From positions 1,240,001 through 1,304,000 of the forward strand of contig NZ_AP029612.1 in assembly GCF_040362915.1 (NCBI RefSeq): a DNA stretch of 64,000 nucleotides. The letters run 5' to 3'. The translations under genes were made by a program, and so were the position numbers. The first letter of the stretch is position 1, and the number at the start of each line of letters is the position of its first letter. Shown piece by piece: positions 25,079 to 33,798 of this stretch. The notes beneath the pieces are model-generated. The model saw only the letters and a list, made by a program, of their open reading frames with translations, searched no databases and was not told the DNA's origin. This DNA is from Sediminibacterium sp. KACHI17 (GTDB lineage Bacteria > Bacteroidota > Bacteroidia > Chitinophagales > Chitinophagaceae).

Positions 25079-27307
25079 ATGCCACAAAACGTCATATTAA
25101 AAACCCCATTGTCATCTTTGGGTTATCAGTTTGTCTCTGCACCTTTCTTACCGAAAGGAAAAGATGAATATTACCTGCGCAATATGCAAAACCGAAATGG
25201 TATTGTATATCGCACATTGAACGCTTATGAAATTGAGGTTTTGGTTAGAAACCGAAATACCAGCGATGACTGGAATAAGATATTGGTATCAGACGCTTTC
25301 AATCCTGAGCTCGTAAAAAACTGTAAGTTTTTCGGACTTGTTCGTATTGGTAAGCTCGAACCATTTTGCTTGGGCTTTAGTGATCTGAAAGTGCCGGTTG
25401 GTTTATACAATTCTACTATTATCAGTTGTGATTTTGGCGATAACGTGTGCATCGACAATGTCAACTATTTATCTCATTATATTATTGGCAGTGAGGTCAT
25501 CATTACAAATGTGAATGAATTAGTATCTACCAATCATGCGAAATTCGGAAATGGTATTATTAAGGAAGGCGAATCAGAAGATGTGAGAATCTGGATGGAG
25601 ATCTGTAATGAAAATACCGGCAGAAGGGTTTTGCCATTCAATGGTATGCTGGCAGGCGATGCATTGTTGTGGAGTCGGGATAAAGATGACAAGGTATTGC
25701 AGGATAAGTTCAGACAATTTACAGAAGCGAGATTTGATAATAAAAGAGGATATTATGGAAAGGTTGGTGATAGAACGGTGATCAAAAACTGTAGTATCAT
25801 TAAAGATGTATGGGTTGGGACAGATGCTTATATCAAAGGAGCCAACAAGCTCAAGAACCTGACGATCAACTCAGGTGAAGAAGGTAAAACACAGATTGGA
25901 GAAGGTTGTGAAGCAGTGAATGGTATCATTGGTTTTGGTTGTAAAATGTTTTATGGTGTTAAAGCGGTTCGCTTTATCATGGCTTCGCATTCTCAATTGA
26001 AATATGGAGCCCGATTGATCAACTCTTATCTCGGACACAATGCAACGATCTCTTGTTGTGAAGTATTAAATTCTTTGATCTTTCCGGCACATGAGCAACA
26101 CCATAATAATTCTTTCTTATGTGCTGCACTAGTAATGGGGCAAAGTAATATTGCTGCAGGTGCTACTATTGGATCGAACCACAATAGCCGAGGTGCAGAT
26201 GGTGAGATCATTATGGGGCGTGGTTTCTGGCCTGGATTATGTGTAAGTCTGAAACACAATTCTGTATTTGCCGGGTTTACCATTTTGACCAAAGGTGATT
26301 ATCCATCGGAATTGAATATTAAGGTACCATTCTCGTTGGTGAGTAATGATGTTAGCAATGATCAGTTAATGGTGATGCCGGGATACTGGTTCTTATATAA
26401 TATGTATGCATTGGCAAGAAATGCATGGAAATATGTAGACAGGGATAAAAGAACTGAGCGTATTCAATTAATAGAATACGACTATCTGGCTCCAGATACC
26501 ATCAACGAAATGTTTGCAGCACTTGCCATTATGGAAGAAGCGACAGGACATGCTTATCATAAAGCCCAGCATACGAGTCGTAAAGCCTTAAGTAAAGAAG
26601 AAGCAATTCTAACCGGCAAACAACTTCTCTTGAGTGCTGATAAAATGGTAGATCAATTAGAAATAACCGTGGATGGATTTGAGAATAGCAAGCGAAAAGT
26701 GATTCTCTTAAAAACCAGAACTGCTTATCATTTATTCAGAGATCTGATCCGTTATTATGGCTCCCTCCATTTGATCGAGATGATACAAGACCAAAAAGTG
26801 CGTACCATTGAAGCTATTCAAAAAATGATCCCTGCTAAAAATAGCAGAAATGAATGGGTGAATCTGGGCGGACAATTGATTCCTAAACTTGAGCTGACAC
26901 AATTGAAAGAAAAAATCAAAACAGGGAAGATCAAGTCTTGGGAAGATGTACATCAAAACTATCAACAACTGGGAAGCCGCTACAATAAACAAAAGGCATT
27001 ACATGCATTGGCATCTTTAGAAGAGATAGAAGAATATCCGCTTCGAAAATTGACACCACAAACACTACAACGATTCCTCGATCATACAGTGACCGTTAAA
27101 GAATGGATGACAAAAGGTATTCATGAATCCAGGGCAAAGGACTATCAAAATCCTTTCAGAAAGATGGTCTATGAAAGCTTTGCTGAGATGAATACCATTC
27201 TCGGAAAATTGGAAGAGAATAGCTTTATCAATCAACAAATGCAGGAGCTGTTGTCTTTCAAGCAAAAGATCCAATCGCTTAAGAGATCCTTCAAAATGAA
27301 AGCATAA
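25079..27307 (+). CDS. DUF4954 family protein with left-handed beta-helix core
   Basis: 742 residues. I assign it to DUF4954, a family almost confined to Bacteroidota. Residues about 95-440 show irregular hexapeptide-type repeats of a left-handed beta-helix (VWVGTDAYIKGANKLKN, TQIGEGCEAVNGIIGFGCKM, YLGHNATISCCEVLNS). They carry histidine- and asparagine-rich turns (HEQHHNNSF, GSNHNSRG), as in nucleotidyl- and acyl-transferases that use such helices. The C-terminal 250 residues are mostly alpha-helical and charged, ending SFKQKIQSLKRSFKMKA. Activity is unknown. The gene follows glmS by 62 bases on the same strand, so a role in amino-sugar or cell-envelope metabolism is a reasonable guess only. 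Confidence 0.85.
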   Translation: MPQNVILKTPLSSLGYQFVSAPFLPKGKDEYYLRNMQNRNGIVYRTLNAYEIEVLVRNRNTSDDWNKILVSDAFNPELVKNCKFFGLVRIGKLEPFCLGFSDLKVPVGLYNSTIISCDFGDNVCIDNVNYLSHYIIGSEVIITNVNELVSTNHAKFGNGIIKEGESEDVRIWMEICNENTGRRVLPFNGMLAGDALLWSRDKDDKVLQDKFRQFTEARFDNKRGYYGKVGDRTVIKNCSIIKDVWVGTDAYIKGANKLKNLTINSGEEGKTQIGEGCEAVNGIIGFGCKMFYGVKAVRFIMASHSQLKYGARLINSYLGHNATISCCEVLNSLIFPAHEQHHNNSFLCAALVMGQSNIAAGATIGSNHNSRGADGEIIMGRGFWPGLCVSLKHNSVFAGFTILTKGDYPSELNIKVPFSLVSNDVSNDQLMVMPGYWFLYNMYALARNAWKYVDRDKRTERIQLIEYDYLAPDTINEMFAALAIMEEATGHAYHKAQHTSRKALSKEEAILTGKQLLLSADKMVDQLEITVDGFENSKRKVILLKTRTAYHLFRDLIRYYGSLHLIEMIQDQKVRTIEAIQKMIPAKNSRNEWVNLGGQLIPKLELTQLKEKIKTGKIKSWEDVHQNYQQLGSRYNKQKALHALASLEEIEEYPLRKLTPQTLQRFLDHTVTVKEWMTKGIHESRAKDYQNPFRKMVYESFAEMNTILGKLEENSFINQQMQELLSFKQKIQSLKRSFKMKA

Positions 27308-27352
27308 AAAAAGGTAACCATCTTTCGGAAGAAAGACTGGTTACCCTGTTTT
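27306..27352. terminator. Strong bidirectional terminator after DUF4954
   Basis: GGTAACCA-TCTTTC (27313-27326), tetraloop GGAA, GAAAGA-c-TGGTTACC (27331-27345) form a 14-bp stem with one bulged C, flanked by an A-run on the left and TGTTTT on the right. It lies between the convergent DUF4954 and beta-barrel genes. Confidence 0.92.
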
Positions 27353-27375
27353 AAAATCCTGATGGATATTGGATC

Positions 27376-27966
27376 TTAAAACCGCAAACCTAAACCCAGT
27401 TGAATTTGCTGGTTGGTCCACTTATCTTTATTATCAATGTCATTGATATTTTGTAAGCCGATATTGTATCTTCCATAGATACGGAGGAATTTGAAATTTA
27501 GTTGCCCCCCGGCTACCATAGAGAAATCACCTGATTTAAAAGCCGTTTCACCATTTTGCAACAAAGTTTTATCCTGATTCAGTAGAATACCAAACTGAGG
27601 GCCCACATTCAATGTAAGAATACCTCCTACTGAATAGCGCAATAAAACGGGAATAGATAAATAATCGAGCTTGATCTTTTCATTATTATTGAAAGGGTTG
27701 ATCTCAGTAGGATAAATCGCATTAAAATTCGTTCTCTTGGTACTTGTTTGACTCCAAAGTACTTCCGGCTGAATTCCCCATTTACGATTGATATCCAGCT
27801 CTAAAAAGCCACCTACATGATAAGATAGGTCAAATCCATCTTTAAATGATTGACCGGATATTTTATTCAGGTTGGTTCCTAGTTTAACGCCAACCCTTGC
27901 TCCCTGAGCATATACCAAGTTGATGGTACCGAACAATACAACGACTGCTACAAATAATTTCTTCAT
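27376..27966 (-). CDS. Outer membrane beta-barrel protein (PorT-like)
   Basis: 196 residues: signal peptide (MKKLFVAVVVLFGTINLVYAQ) and an eight-stranded barrel pattern with alternating strands (GARVGVKLGTNLNKIS, YHVGGFLELDINRKWGIQPEVLW, YLSIPVLLRYSVGG, LNVGPQFGILL, FSMVAGGQLNFKF, RIYGRYNIGL) and a terminal QIQLGLGLRF ending in phenylalanine, the barrel-assembly signal. It belongs to the outer-membrane beta-barrel group that includes PorT-type proteins. No partner genes suggest a specific role. Confidence 0.87.
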   Translation of the reverse strand: MKKLFVAVVVLFGTINLVYAQGARVGVKLGTNLNKISGQSFKDGFDLSYHVGGFLELDINRKWGIQPEVLWSQTSTKRTNFNAIYPTEINPFNNNEKIKLDYLSIPVLLRYSVGGILTLNVGPQFGILLNQDKTLLQNGETAFKSGDFSMVAGGQLNFKFLRIYGRYNIGLQNINDIDNKDKWTNQQIQLGLGLRF

Positions 27967-28082
27967 AAGGTTTATTTTAATACTTATTCCTTTTCAAGCA
28001 CCGTGCCAAAAATCAGATACAAGATGCAAATCAAGGCCGTAACGCTGCACAACCATTTATTATTGTAATTGTTTAACGTTAT

Positions 28083-28358
28083 ATGGAACTTTTAACAGAT
28101 AAGGATATTGACCGCATCATCGAGATGGCCTGGGAAGACCGTACCCCTTTTGAGGCCATTTTATTCCAATTCGGTCTGAAAGAAAAGGAAGTGATTGAAC
28201 TGATGCGTGCCAATAGTAAAAAAAGCAGCTTTAAAATGTGGCGTAAAAGAATGGCTGGTAGATTCACCAAACACGCCAAACTCAGAACAGAAGATGTTAG
28301 CCGGTTCAAATGCTCCCGCCAAAGAACCATCAGCATGAATAAAATCACTAAAAGGTGA
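28083..28358 (+). CDS. DUF2805 / TIGR03643 family protein
   Basis: 91 residues, a full-length member of the TIGR03643 (DUF2805) family. It begins with the typical segment LTDKDIDRIIEMAWEDRTPFE, then AILFQFGLKEKEVIELMR (a helix-turn-helix-like arrangement) and ends very basic (FKMWRKRMAGRFTKHA, SRQRTISMNKITKR). A nucleic-acid contact is plausible because of the basic half, but no function is established. A DUF2911 gene follows after 36 bases and may be co-transcribed. Confidence 0.85.
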   Translation: MELLTDKDIDRIIEMAWEDRTPFEAILFQFGLKEKEVIELMRANSKKSSFKMWRKRMAGRFTKHAKLRTEDVSRFKCSRQRTISMNKITKR

Positions 28359-28394
28359 TGGATTATCACATTACTTTGTATCAAATCAATCATT

Positions 28395-28970
28395 ATGCGG
28401 ATTTTTCCTCTATTGATACTTACGCTATGTTTTTATTCACTCAAGGCTCAACATCAACACATTTCTGGAGACGGATATGCTGATAGTGTCAACAAAGGCC
28501 TAATCGCTAAGGATACGATGAAGGGTAGTCCGAAAAGAGTATCGATGAAAACGATCGGAGATACACATATCCATATCGAATATGGCTCTCCGGGTGTAAA
28601 AGGAAGAATGATCTGGGGTGGATTGGTGGCCTATGATCAGGTATGGGCTACCGGTGCCCATAATGCTACTTCCATTGATTTTTCTAAGGATGTGACCATT
28701 GGAGGCAAGAAAATTCCAAAAGGAAAATATGCCCTATTCACCATTCCTGGTAAAACCGAATGGACCATCATCTTGAATACCAACTATCAACAACACCTTG
28801 CTGATGCTTACAACATATCGGAAGATATTGTACGCGTAAAAGTAAAACCGGTGAGAAAGCAACAGGTTACCCAGCGACTAACCTATTCAGTAATTCCTTC
28901 AGGTAAAGATGCAGGTGTGATGATCGAATGGGAATACCTGATCGTGACCTTGCCAATAAAGGTCCATTAA
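28395..28970 (+). CDS. DUF2911 domain exported protein
   Basis: 191 residues: signal peptide (MRIFPLLILTLCFYSLKAQ) and a DUF2911 domain over about 50-190 (IEYGSPGVKGRMIWGGLVAYDQ, VWATGAHNATSIDFSKDV, KKIPKGKYALFTIPGKTEW). The family is a small beta-sandwich of unknown function found in Bacteroidota and other environmental bacteria. It is probably periplasmic. It follows the DUF2805 gene closely and is followed by an intergenic CCATGG-type repeat. Confidence 0.88.
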   Translation: MRIFPLLILTLCFYSLKAQHQHISGDGYADSVNKGLIAKDTMKGSPKRVSMKTIGDTHIHIEYGSPGVKGRMIWGGLVAYDQVWATGAHNATSIDFSKDVTIGGKKIPKGKYALFTIPGKTEWTIILNTNYQQHLADAYNISEDIVRVKVKPVRKQQVTQRLTYSVIPSGKDAGVMIEWEYLIVTLPIKVH

Positions 28971-29027
28971 GTGGATCATGAGTAGTGAGGGTCAGAATAA
29001 AGTATAACCTATAGATTACTCAACAGA

Positions 29028-29057
29028 AACCATTGACCATTGACCATGGACTATTCA
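29028..29057. repeat. Intergenic ACCATTGACCATGGACTAT-type repeat, copy A
   Basis: Contains ACCATTGACCATTGACCATGGACTATTC, sharing the core GACCATGGACTAT with the palindromes at 36.9, 41.9 and 63.4 kb. It includes a 7-base tandem unit (TTGACCA twice). It lies between the convergent DUF2911 and metallophosphoesterase genes. Confidence 0.65.
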
Positions 29058-29074
29058 CCAATATCTAAGCCCCG

Positions 29075-30325
29075 TCACGCGAACTCAATCACTGTGATCT
29101 CCGGCAATATCCCCACCCTGCCGGGATAACCGATAAAACCAAAGCCTCTATTCACGTATAATTTTTGTTTTCCTTCTTCATATAATCCAGCCCATTGCTT
29201 GTACATCCATTGAACGGGACTCCATTTGAAGTAAGGGTTCTCTAATCCGAATTGCATCCCATGCGTATGTCCGGATAGCATCAGATCAATATCTGTATAC
29301 TCTGTTCTGATCTGTGCATCCCAATGACTGGGGTCATGACTTAGCAATATTTTGAAGGGAATATTTTCAGTTCCGGGATACGCGAGATCCATTTTCCCAT
29401 ATTTTGGGAAACGTCCTTTAGCACCCCAGTTCTCTATACCTAACAATGCAATTTGTTGACCTGTTCTTTCAAATGTCACATGTTCATTCATCAGCAAACG
29501 CCATCCCATATCTGCATGAGTTTTTTTCAGCGCCTCCAGATTGGCGGCTTTTTCTTCACGTGTGGGCCATGAAACATAATCTCCATAATCATGGTTACCT
29601 AATGTACTAAACACACCCATCGGAGCCTTTAAACGGGCAAAGACGGATTTATATTCTTCCATTTCAGAAGCACGATCATTGACCAGATCTCCTGTAAATA
29701 CGATCAGATCCGGCTTTTCCTGAAGGATCATATCAATTCCATGATCAACTGCCTTTTTGTTTTGAAAACTGCCACTGTGAATATCACTGATATGAACCAT
29801 CTTCATTCCGCGAAAAGCCGCCGGCAGATTGGGAAATGAAAGTTTTAATCTTTTGATCTGGTAATTGTATTTGTTACTGAACCCGTATAATAAAGTACCA
29901 AACAATGACCCTCCTATTCCCAGTCCCAACCAACTCAAAAAAGTAGAACGAGGAATGCCTCCACCATTATTACTCATATACTGAGCGCCGGTACCCGGGA
30001 ATATCTTACTCATCAGCCAAAGAGCCATACGTCTGAGATCATCGGTCAGGAAAAAAAGTGCGGCAATCAGTTTGGCAAAAAATAACCCAACCAGAATCGC
30101 AAAAACATAATTCCGGTAAAATTTTGAGTTCTGTAAACCCTGTATGTACGGGAAAGATAACAATGCAACCAGTGTACATATTGATAATACCCAATATCCG
30201 ATATGGATGATCATTCGGGTTTTATCTGAAAGGGTCTGTGTGACCGTTCTAACAGCCTGAAATACATAAAAATCAAGTAAAAGCATGATGAGGGCGATCA
30301 CCCACAGAGTACCGGCATTACGCAT
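29075..30325 (-). CDS. Membrane-anchored metallophosphoesterase
   Basis: 416 residues. The N-terminal 120 residues hold about four membrane helices (LWVIALIMLLLDFYVF; IIHIGYWVLSICTLVALLSF; YVFAILVGLFFAKLIAALFF; and a fourth near 130-150). The calcineurin-like domain (about 175-416) has all motifs: HISDIHSGSF, VFTGDLVND, LGNHDYGDY, SHDPSHWD and SGHTHGMQFG. These bind a dinuclear metal centre. This architecture matches YkuE/YaeI-like enzymes that may act on phospholipids or lipid intermediates; the substrate is not clear. ATG at 30325. It stands alone, with an intergenic repeat on either side. Confidence 0.92.
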   Translation of the reverse strand: MRNAGTLWVIALIMLLLDFYVFQAVRTVTQTLSDKTRMIIHIGYWVLSICTLVALLSFPYIQGLQNSKFYRNYVFAILVGLFFAKLIAALFFLTDDLRRMALWLMSKIFPGTGAQYMSNNGGGIPRSTFLSWLGLGIGGSLFGTLLYGFSNKYNYQIKRLKLSFPNLPAAFRGMKMVHISDIHSGSFQNKKAVDHGIDMILQEKPDLIVFTGDLVNDRASEMEEYKSVFARLKAPMGVFSTLGNHDYGDYVSWPTREEKAANLEALKKTHADMGWRLLMNEHVTFERTGQQIALLGIENWGAKGRFPKYGKMDLAYPGTENIPFKILLSHDPSHWDAQIRTEYTDIDLMLSGHTHGMQFGLENPYFKWSPVQWMYKQWAGLYEEGKQKLYVNRGFGFIGYPGRVGILPEITVIEFA

Positions 30326-30483
30326 GAAAAAGTTTTAATGTGTATGTAGACGTATAGTTGATAAAAATATTGCATTTTAGGAGAAGAAGCCCTCCCACTC
30401 ATCCACAATGAACATTTAACATATGGGTTAGCCAAACTGTTTAGATACCCTTTTTCTGCCAAAAATGAAGCAATCAAACCATC

Positions 30484-30520
30484 GGCCATGAGCCCCGAAC
30501 CATGAACCATTTTCTATGGA
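30484..30520. repeat. Degenerate CCATGA/ACCATG repeat, copy B
   Basis: The stretch carries GCCATGAGCC, GAACCATGAACCATT and CTATGG, a decayed form of the repeat family. It lies in the divergent region between the metallophosphoesterase and the UPF0173 gene. Weak; assigned by resemblance only. Confidence 0.35.
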
Positions 30521-30552
30521 TAAGATTCTTTCAAAAGATGTCTTTGAAACCG

Positions 30553-30560
30553 TATTTTTG
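30553..30560 (+). promoter_or_regulatory. Candidate -7 element for the UPF0173-par region
   Basis: TATTTTTG fits TAnnTTTG exactly, 23 bases before the ATG at 30584. TTTC at 30529-30532 is 20 bases upstream and may be a weak -33 element. Confidence 0.5.
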
Positions 30561-30583
30561 GCGTCCTTCAAAGAAATGTGGCT

Positions 30584-31264
30584 ATGAAACTGACTTATTA
30601 TGGACATTCTTGTTTTCAAGTGGAGATCAAAGGAAAAAAGATCCTTTTTGACCCGTTTATTACCTACAATGAGTTGGCGAAAGATATTGATGTGAATAGT
30701 ATTGAAGCCGACTACATCTTTTTATCTCATGGACATGCTGATCATATTGCCGATGCGGTAGGTATTGCCAAAAGAACAGGCTGCACGGTGGTGAGTGCTT
30801 GGGAAATTCATGAATGGATCACAAAACAAGGCATTGAGAAATCTCATCCGATGAATACGGGTGGAAAATGGAGTTTCGATTTTGGAACCGTAAAATGTGT
30901 GGTGGCACAGCATAGCAGTGGTTTACCCGATGGCAGTTATGGTGGTAATCCCATGGGTTTTTTATTCATGACAGAAGAAGCTAACTTTTACTATAGTGGT
31001 GATACGGCCCTCACATTGGACATGCAATTGATCCCGGCCTGGACCCAGCTTGATTTCGCAGTACTACCCTTGGGTGATAATTTTACCATGGATGTGACAG
31101 ATGCCGTTCGTTGTGCTGATTTTGTACAATGTAACCGTGTAGTTGGCGTACATTACAATACATTCGGATTTATTAAGATCGATACTGAAGCTGCGATTCA
31201 AACATTTAAATCAGCCGGAAAAGAATTGTTATTACCGGGTATCGGAACAACCATTGACCTTTAA
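30584..31264 (+). CDS. UPF0173 metal-dependent hydrolase (metallo-beta-lactamase fold)
   Basis: 226 residues from ATG 30584 (MKLTYYGHSCFQVEIKGKKI); a GTG two codons earlier is also in frame. The metal-binding motif LSHGHADHIADA (H-x-H-x-D-H) at about 53-60, the later histidine in VVAQHSSG, the aspartate in YYSGDTAL and the final GVHYNTFG are the usual ligands of the UPF0173 family. It probably hydrolyses an ester or phosphoester; the physiological substrate is unknown. It starts the cluster leading into parA, 39 bases upstream of that gene. Confidence 0.92.
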   Translation: MKLTYYGHSCFQVEIKGKKILFDPFITYNELAKDIDVNSIEADYIFLSHGHADHIADAVGIAKRTGCTVVSAWEIHEWITKQGIEKSHPMNTGGKWSFDFGTVKCVVAQHSSGLPDGSYGGNPMGFLFMTEEANFYYSGDTALTLDMQLIPAWTQLDFAVLPLGDNFTMDVTDAVRCADFVQCNRVVGVHYNTFGFIKIDTEAAIQTFKSAGKELLLPGIGTTIDL

Positions 31265-31303
31265 AATAAAAATATTCCGTTCTACGGAAGCTTAAGAATC
31301 ATT

Positions 31304-32104
31304 ATGGCGAGAATAATCGGAGTTGCCAATCAGAAAGGGGGCGTAGGTAAAACTACTACTGCTATCAATGTCGCTGCGAGTTTAGCGGTGCTTGAATTCA
31401 AAACATTATTGGTAGATGCTGACCCACAGGCCAACAGTACTACAGGTGTTGGATTTGACCTGCACAATATTACAAGCAGCTTATATGATTGCATGGTGAA
31501 TAATGCAGTTGCAGCGGATGTGATACTTAAAAGTGAGATCCCCAATCTTGATATCATTCCCTCACATATTGACCTTGTAGGTGCTGAGATTGAAATGATC
31601 AACTACCCGAATCGTGAGAATGTGATGAAGGGAATTTTAGATGCAGTAAAAGATCGTTATGACTTTATCATCATTGACTGCTCGCCTTCATTGGGATTAA
31701 TTACCGTAAACTCACTCGTTGCATCTGATAGTGTGATCGTGCCTGTACAATGTGAATTTTTTGCCTTGGAAGGATTAGGAAAACTATTGAATACCATCAA
31801 AATTGTGCAGAGTCGTCTGAATCCTGAATTACAAATTGAAGGTATCTTAATGACCATGTATGACGGTCGCTTGCGCTTATGCAACCAAGTGGTAAGTGAA
31901 GTGAGAAGACATTTTGATGAAATGGTTTTTTCTACCATCATCCACCGAAATACTCGTCTGAGTGAGTCACCAAGTGTGGGCAAACCTGTGATCCTGTATG
32001 ACGCTGAAAGTAAAGGAGCTATCAATTATCTGAATTTGGCCAAAGAGATCTTACAGAACAATGGTTTGACCAAAATGTCTAATGAAGAGAGAATTATTGA
32101 ATAG
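31304..32104 (+). CDS. parA: Chromosome-partitioning ATPase ParA (Soj)
   Basis: 266 residues. Deviant Walker A motif KGGVGKTTTAINVAASLA at about 11-28, DADPQANSTTG (switch I), Walker B FIIIDCSPSLGL and VPVQCEFFALEGLGKL. It binds DNA non-specifically in the ATP state and forms the moving gradient that carries ParB-bound origin regions. parB follows with a 37-base gap that carries a small palindrome. This pair followed by DUF5683 and dapB is the chromosomal arrangement seen in many Bacteroidota, so it is chromosomal rather than plasmid-borne. Confidence 0.96.
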   Translation: MARIIGVANQKGGVGKTTTAINVAASLAVLEFKTLLVDADPQANSTTGVGFDLHNITSSLYDCMVNNAVAADVILKSEIPNLDIIPSHIDLVGAEIEMINYPNRENVMKGILDAVKDRYDFIIIDCSPSLGLITVNSLVASDSVIVPVQCEFFALEGLGKLLNTIKIVQSRLNPELQIEGILMTMYDGRLRLCNQVVSEVRRHFDEMVFSTIIHRNTRLSESPSVGKPVILYDAESKGAINYLNLAKEILQNNGLTKMSNEERIIE

Positions 32105-32108
32105 TTTA

Positions 32109-32129
32109 TAGACCATGGACGAAGGTCTA
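32109..32129. repeat. Short palindrome in the parA-parB gap, copy C
   Basis: TAGACC-ATGGACGAA-GGTCTA is a perfect 6-bp inverted repeat with a 9-base spacer. It shares TATAGACCATGGAC with the CCATGG family. The alternative parB ATG at 32115 lies in its spacer, which argues for the later start at 32142. Confidence 0.5.
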
Positions 32130-32141
32130 AAAATCAATACC

Positions 32142-33065
32142 ATGACCAACCCAAAACAAAATAAAGAATTGATCGGTAAAGGGCTTCGCTCTTTATTACA
32201 GAATATTGATGCCGATCTGAAAACTACCAGTGGCGCTTTGAAAACGGATGTCGTAGAACAAGTAACTACGATCAACAGAATTCCTTTGAGTGATATTCAG
32301 ATCAATCCCAAGCAGCCCAGACGTGATTTTGACGAACAAGCTTTGAATGAATTGGCGGAGTCATTAAAAATCCACGATATCATTCAACCTTTAACTGTTT
32401 CCAAGTTAGCCAATAATAAATACCAACTGATCGCAGGTGAACGTCGTTTCCGTGCAGCAAAAATTGCAGGACTCAAAGATGTGCCCGTTTATATTCGTCA
32501 AGCCAATGATCAGCAGTTATTGGAATTGGCACTGTTGGAAAACTTACAACGTGAAAATCTCAATGCCGTTGAAATTGCATTGAGCTATAAACGAATGATG
32601 GATGAGTTAAGCTATACACAGGAGCAAGTAGCGGAAAGAATGGGTAAAGAAAGAAGTACCGTAACAAATTATATCCGTTTATTAAAATTACCACCCGATA
32701 TACAGTTGGCTGTTCGCAGCGGACAATTGAGCATGGGGCATGCCAGAGCTTTGATCAACATTGACACCATTGATAAACAACTTTTTGTTTATAAAGAAAT
32801 CCAGCAGAAAGGTTTGAGTGTGAGACAAACAGAAGAGTTGGTTAGAAAAATGTATCAAGCAGAGAAAGTGGATACTGTTAAAACTTCTGCAAAAACCGAT
32901 CTGCCACCCGCTTACAAAAAGATTGAAGATAACTTAGCATCACATTTCGCTACAAAAGTGAAAATGGTTCATAACAAAAAGGGATATGGCAGTATCACCA
33001 TCGAGTATTTTTCACTGGAAGAACTGAATAAAATTCTCGAAGCCATGAATGTAACGGTGAGTTAA
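32142..33065 (+). CDS. parB: Chromosome-partitioning protein ParB (Spo0J)
   Basis: 307 residues from ATG 32142 (MTNPKQNKELIGKGLRSLL), matching the usual ParB N-terminus; an ATG at 32115 lies inside a palindrome. The ParB/Srx CTPase domain is at about 50-140 (INPKQPRRDFDEQALNELAESL; AGERRFRAAKIAGL, the GERRxRA motif). The helix-turn-helix is at about 155-185 (SYTQEQVAERMGKERSTVTNYIRLL) and the C-terminal dimer region ends EALNVTVS-like. It binds parS and spreads as a CTP-dependent clamp. I found no parS-like 16-mer in the window. Confidence 0.95.
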   Translation: MTNPKQNKELIGKGLRSLLQNIDADLKTTSGALKTDVVEQVTTINRIPLSDIQINPKQPRRDFDEQALNELAESLKIHDIIQPLTVSKLANNKYQLIAGERRFRAAKIAGLKDVPVYIRQANDQQLLELALLENLQRENLNAVEIALSYKRMMDELSYTQEQVAERMGKERSTVTNYIRLLKLPPDIQLAVRSGQLSMGHARALINIDTIDKQLFVYKEIQQKGLSVRQTEELVRKMYQAEKVDTVKTSAKTDLPPAYKKIEDNLASHFATKVKMVHNKKGYGSITIEYFSLEELNKILEAMNVTVS

Positions 33066-33072
33066 TAAATAC

Positions 33073-33732
33073 ATGAGTGTATTTCGATTATTCATACTAT
33101 CATTATTGACTTGTTTTACTGTATCGACTCTTTCAGCACAGTCTGATAAAGAGCAACTCGCGAATACCCAATTGATAGGCCGGGATACCAGCGTTGTCAT
33201 AAAAGACAGCACACAGAAAAAAAATGTCGCGAAAAAACATATTCCTAGAATAGCGACCAACCGCTCTTGGTTAATACCGGGCTGGGGTCAAGCATACAAT
33301 AAACAATACTGGAAAATACCGGTAGTATATGGCATATTAGCCATACCAAGCGTAGCTTTTGTGTACAACAACAATATGTACAAAAAAACAAAGTTTGCAT
33401 ATGAAGCTTTGTTCAAAGCTCAACTCCCCCAACCCGATAGTACAGATTACAGATTAATCGATCCCCAACTTCGCGGACTAAGTATCTCTTCCGTACAGAG
33501 TTATCGGAATGCTTTTCGTCGTGACAGGGATTATTCGATTCTTTGGTTTGTATTGGCCTGGGGTCTACAGGTTGCAGATGCAACGGTATTCGCCCATTTG
33601 AAAGAATTCGACGTGAGCGATGACCTGACCATGCAAATCAGCCCTACATTTAACCCACAAACAAGAACACCGGGTTTTGGATTGGTCATGAGCCTGAAAA
33701 ATCCTGATAAAAAACCAAGGCAGGTTCGTTAA
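33073..33732 (+). CDS. DUF5683 family membrane-associated protein
   Basis: 219 residues: signal peptide or N-terminal anchor (MSVFRLFILSLLTCFTVSTLSAQ), a polar linker and the DUF5683 domain from about 75 (RSWLIPGWGQAYNKQYWKIPVVYG, then AIPSVAFVYNNNMYKK and a second hydrophobic stretch at ILWFVLAWGLQVADATVFAHLKEF). The W-IPG-GQ-YN motif is the family hallmark. Function unknown. Its place between parB and dapB is conserved in Bacteroidota, and only 7 bases separate it from parB, so it is co-transcribed with the partition genes. Confidence 0.88.
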   Translation: MSVFRLFILSLLTCFTVSTLSAQSDKEQLANTQLIGRDTSVVIKDSTQKKNVAKKHIPRIATNRSWLIPGWGQAYNKQYWKIPVVYGILAIPSVAFVYNNNMYKKTKFAYEALFKAQLPQPDSTDYRLIDPQLRGLSISSVQSYRNAFRRDRDYSILWFVLAWGLQVADATVFAHLKEFDVSDDLTMQISPTFNPQTRTPGFGLVMSLKNPDKKPRQVR

Positions 33733-33773
33733 CACCAAGCTTCATTAAAATTTTTTTCTTGCCGATTTACAAA

Positions 33774-33781
33774 TAAGTTTG
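33774..33781 (+). promoter_or_regulatory. Candidate -7 element for dapB
   Basis: TAAGTTTG is an exact match to TAnnTTTG, 17 bases before the dapB ATG, in the 66-base gap after the DUF5683 gene. A -33 TTTG at the right distance is not obvious. It suggests dapB can be transcribed separately from the par genes. Confidence 0.5.
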
Positions 33782-33798
33782 CTGCAAAAGCACACATC

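Noticed and set aside
31304..33065. A parS site beside parAB
   Set aside because: I looked for the 16-base palindrome TGTTTCACGTGAAACA and close variants; the few CACGTG cores seen (for example near 1940 and 29565) lack the flanking arms.
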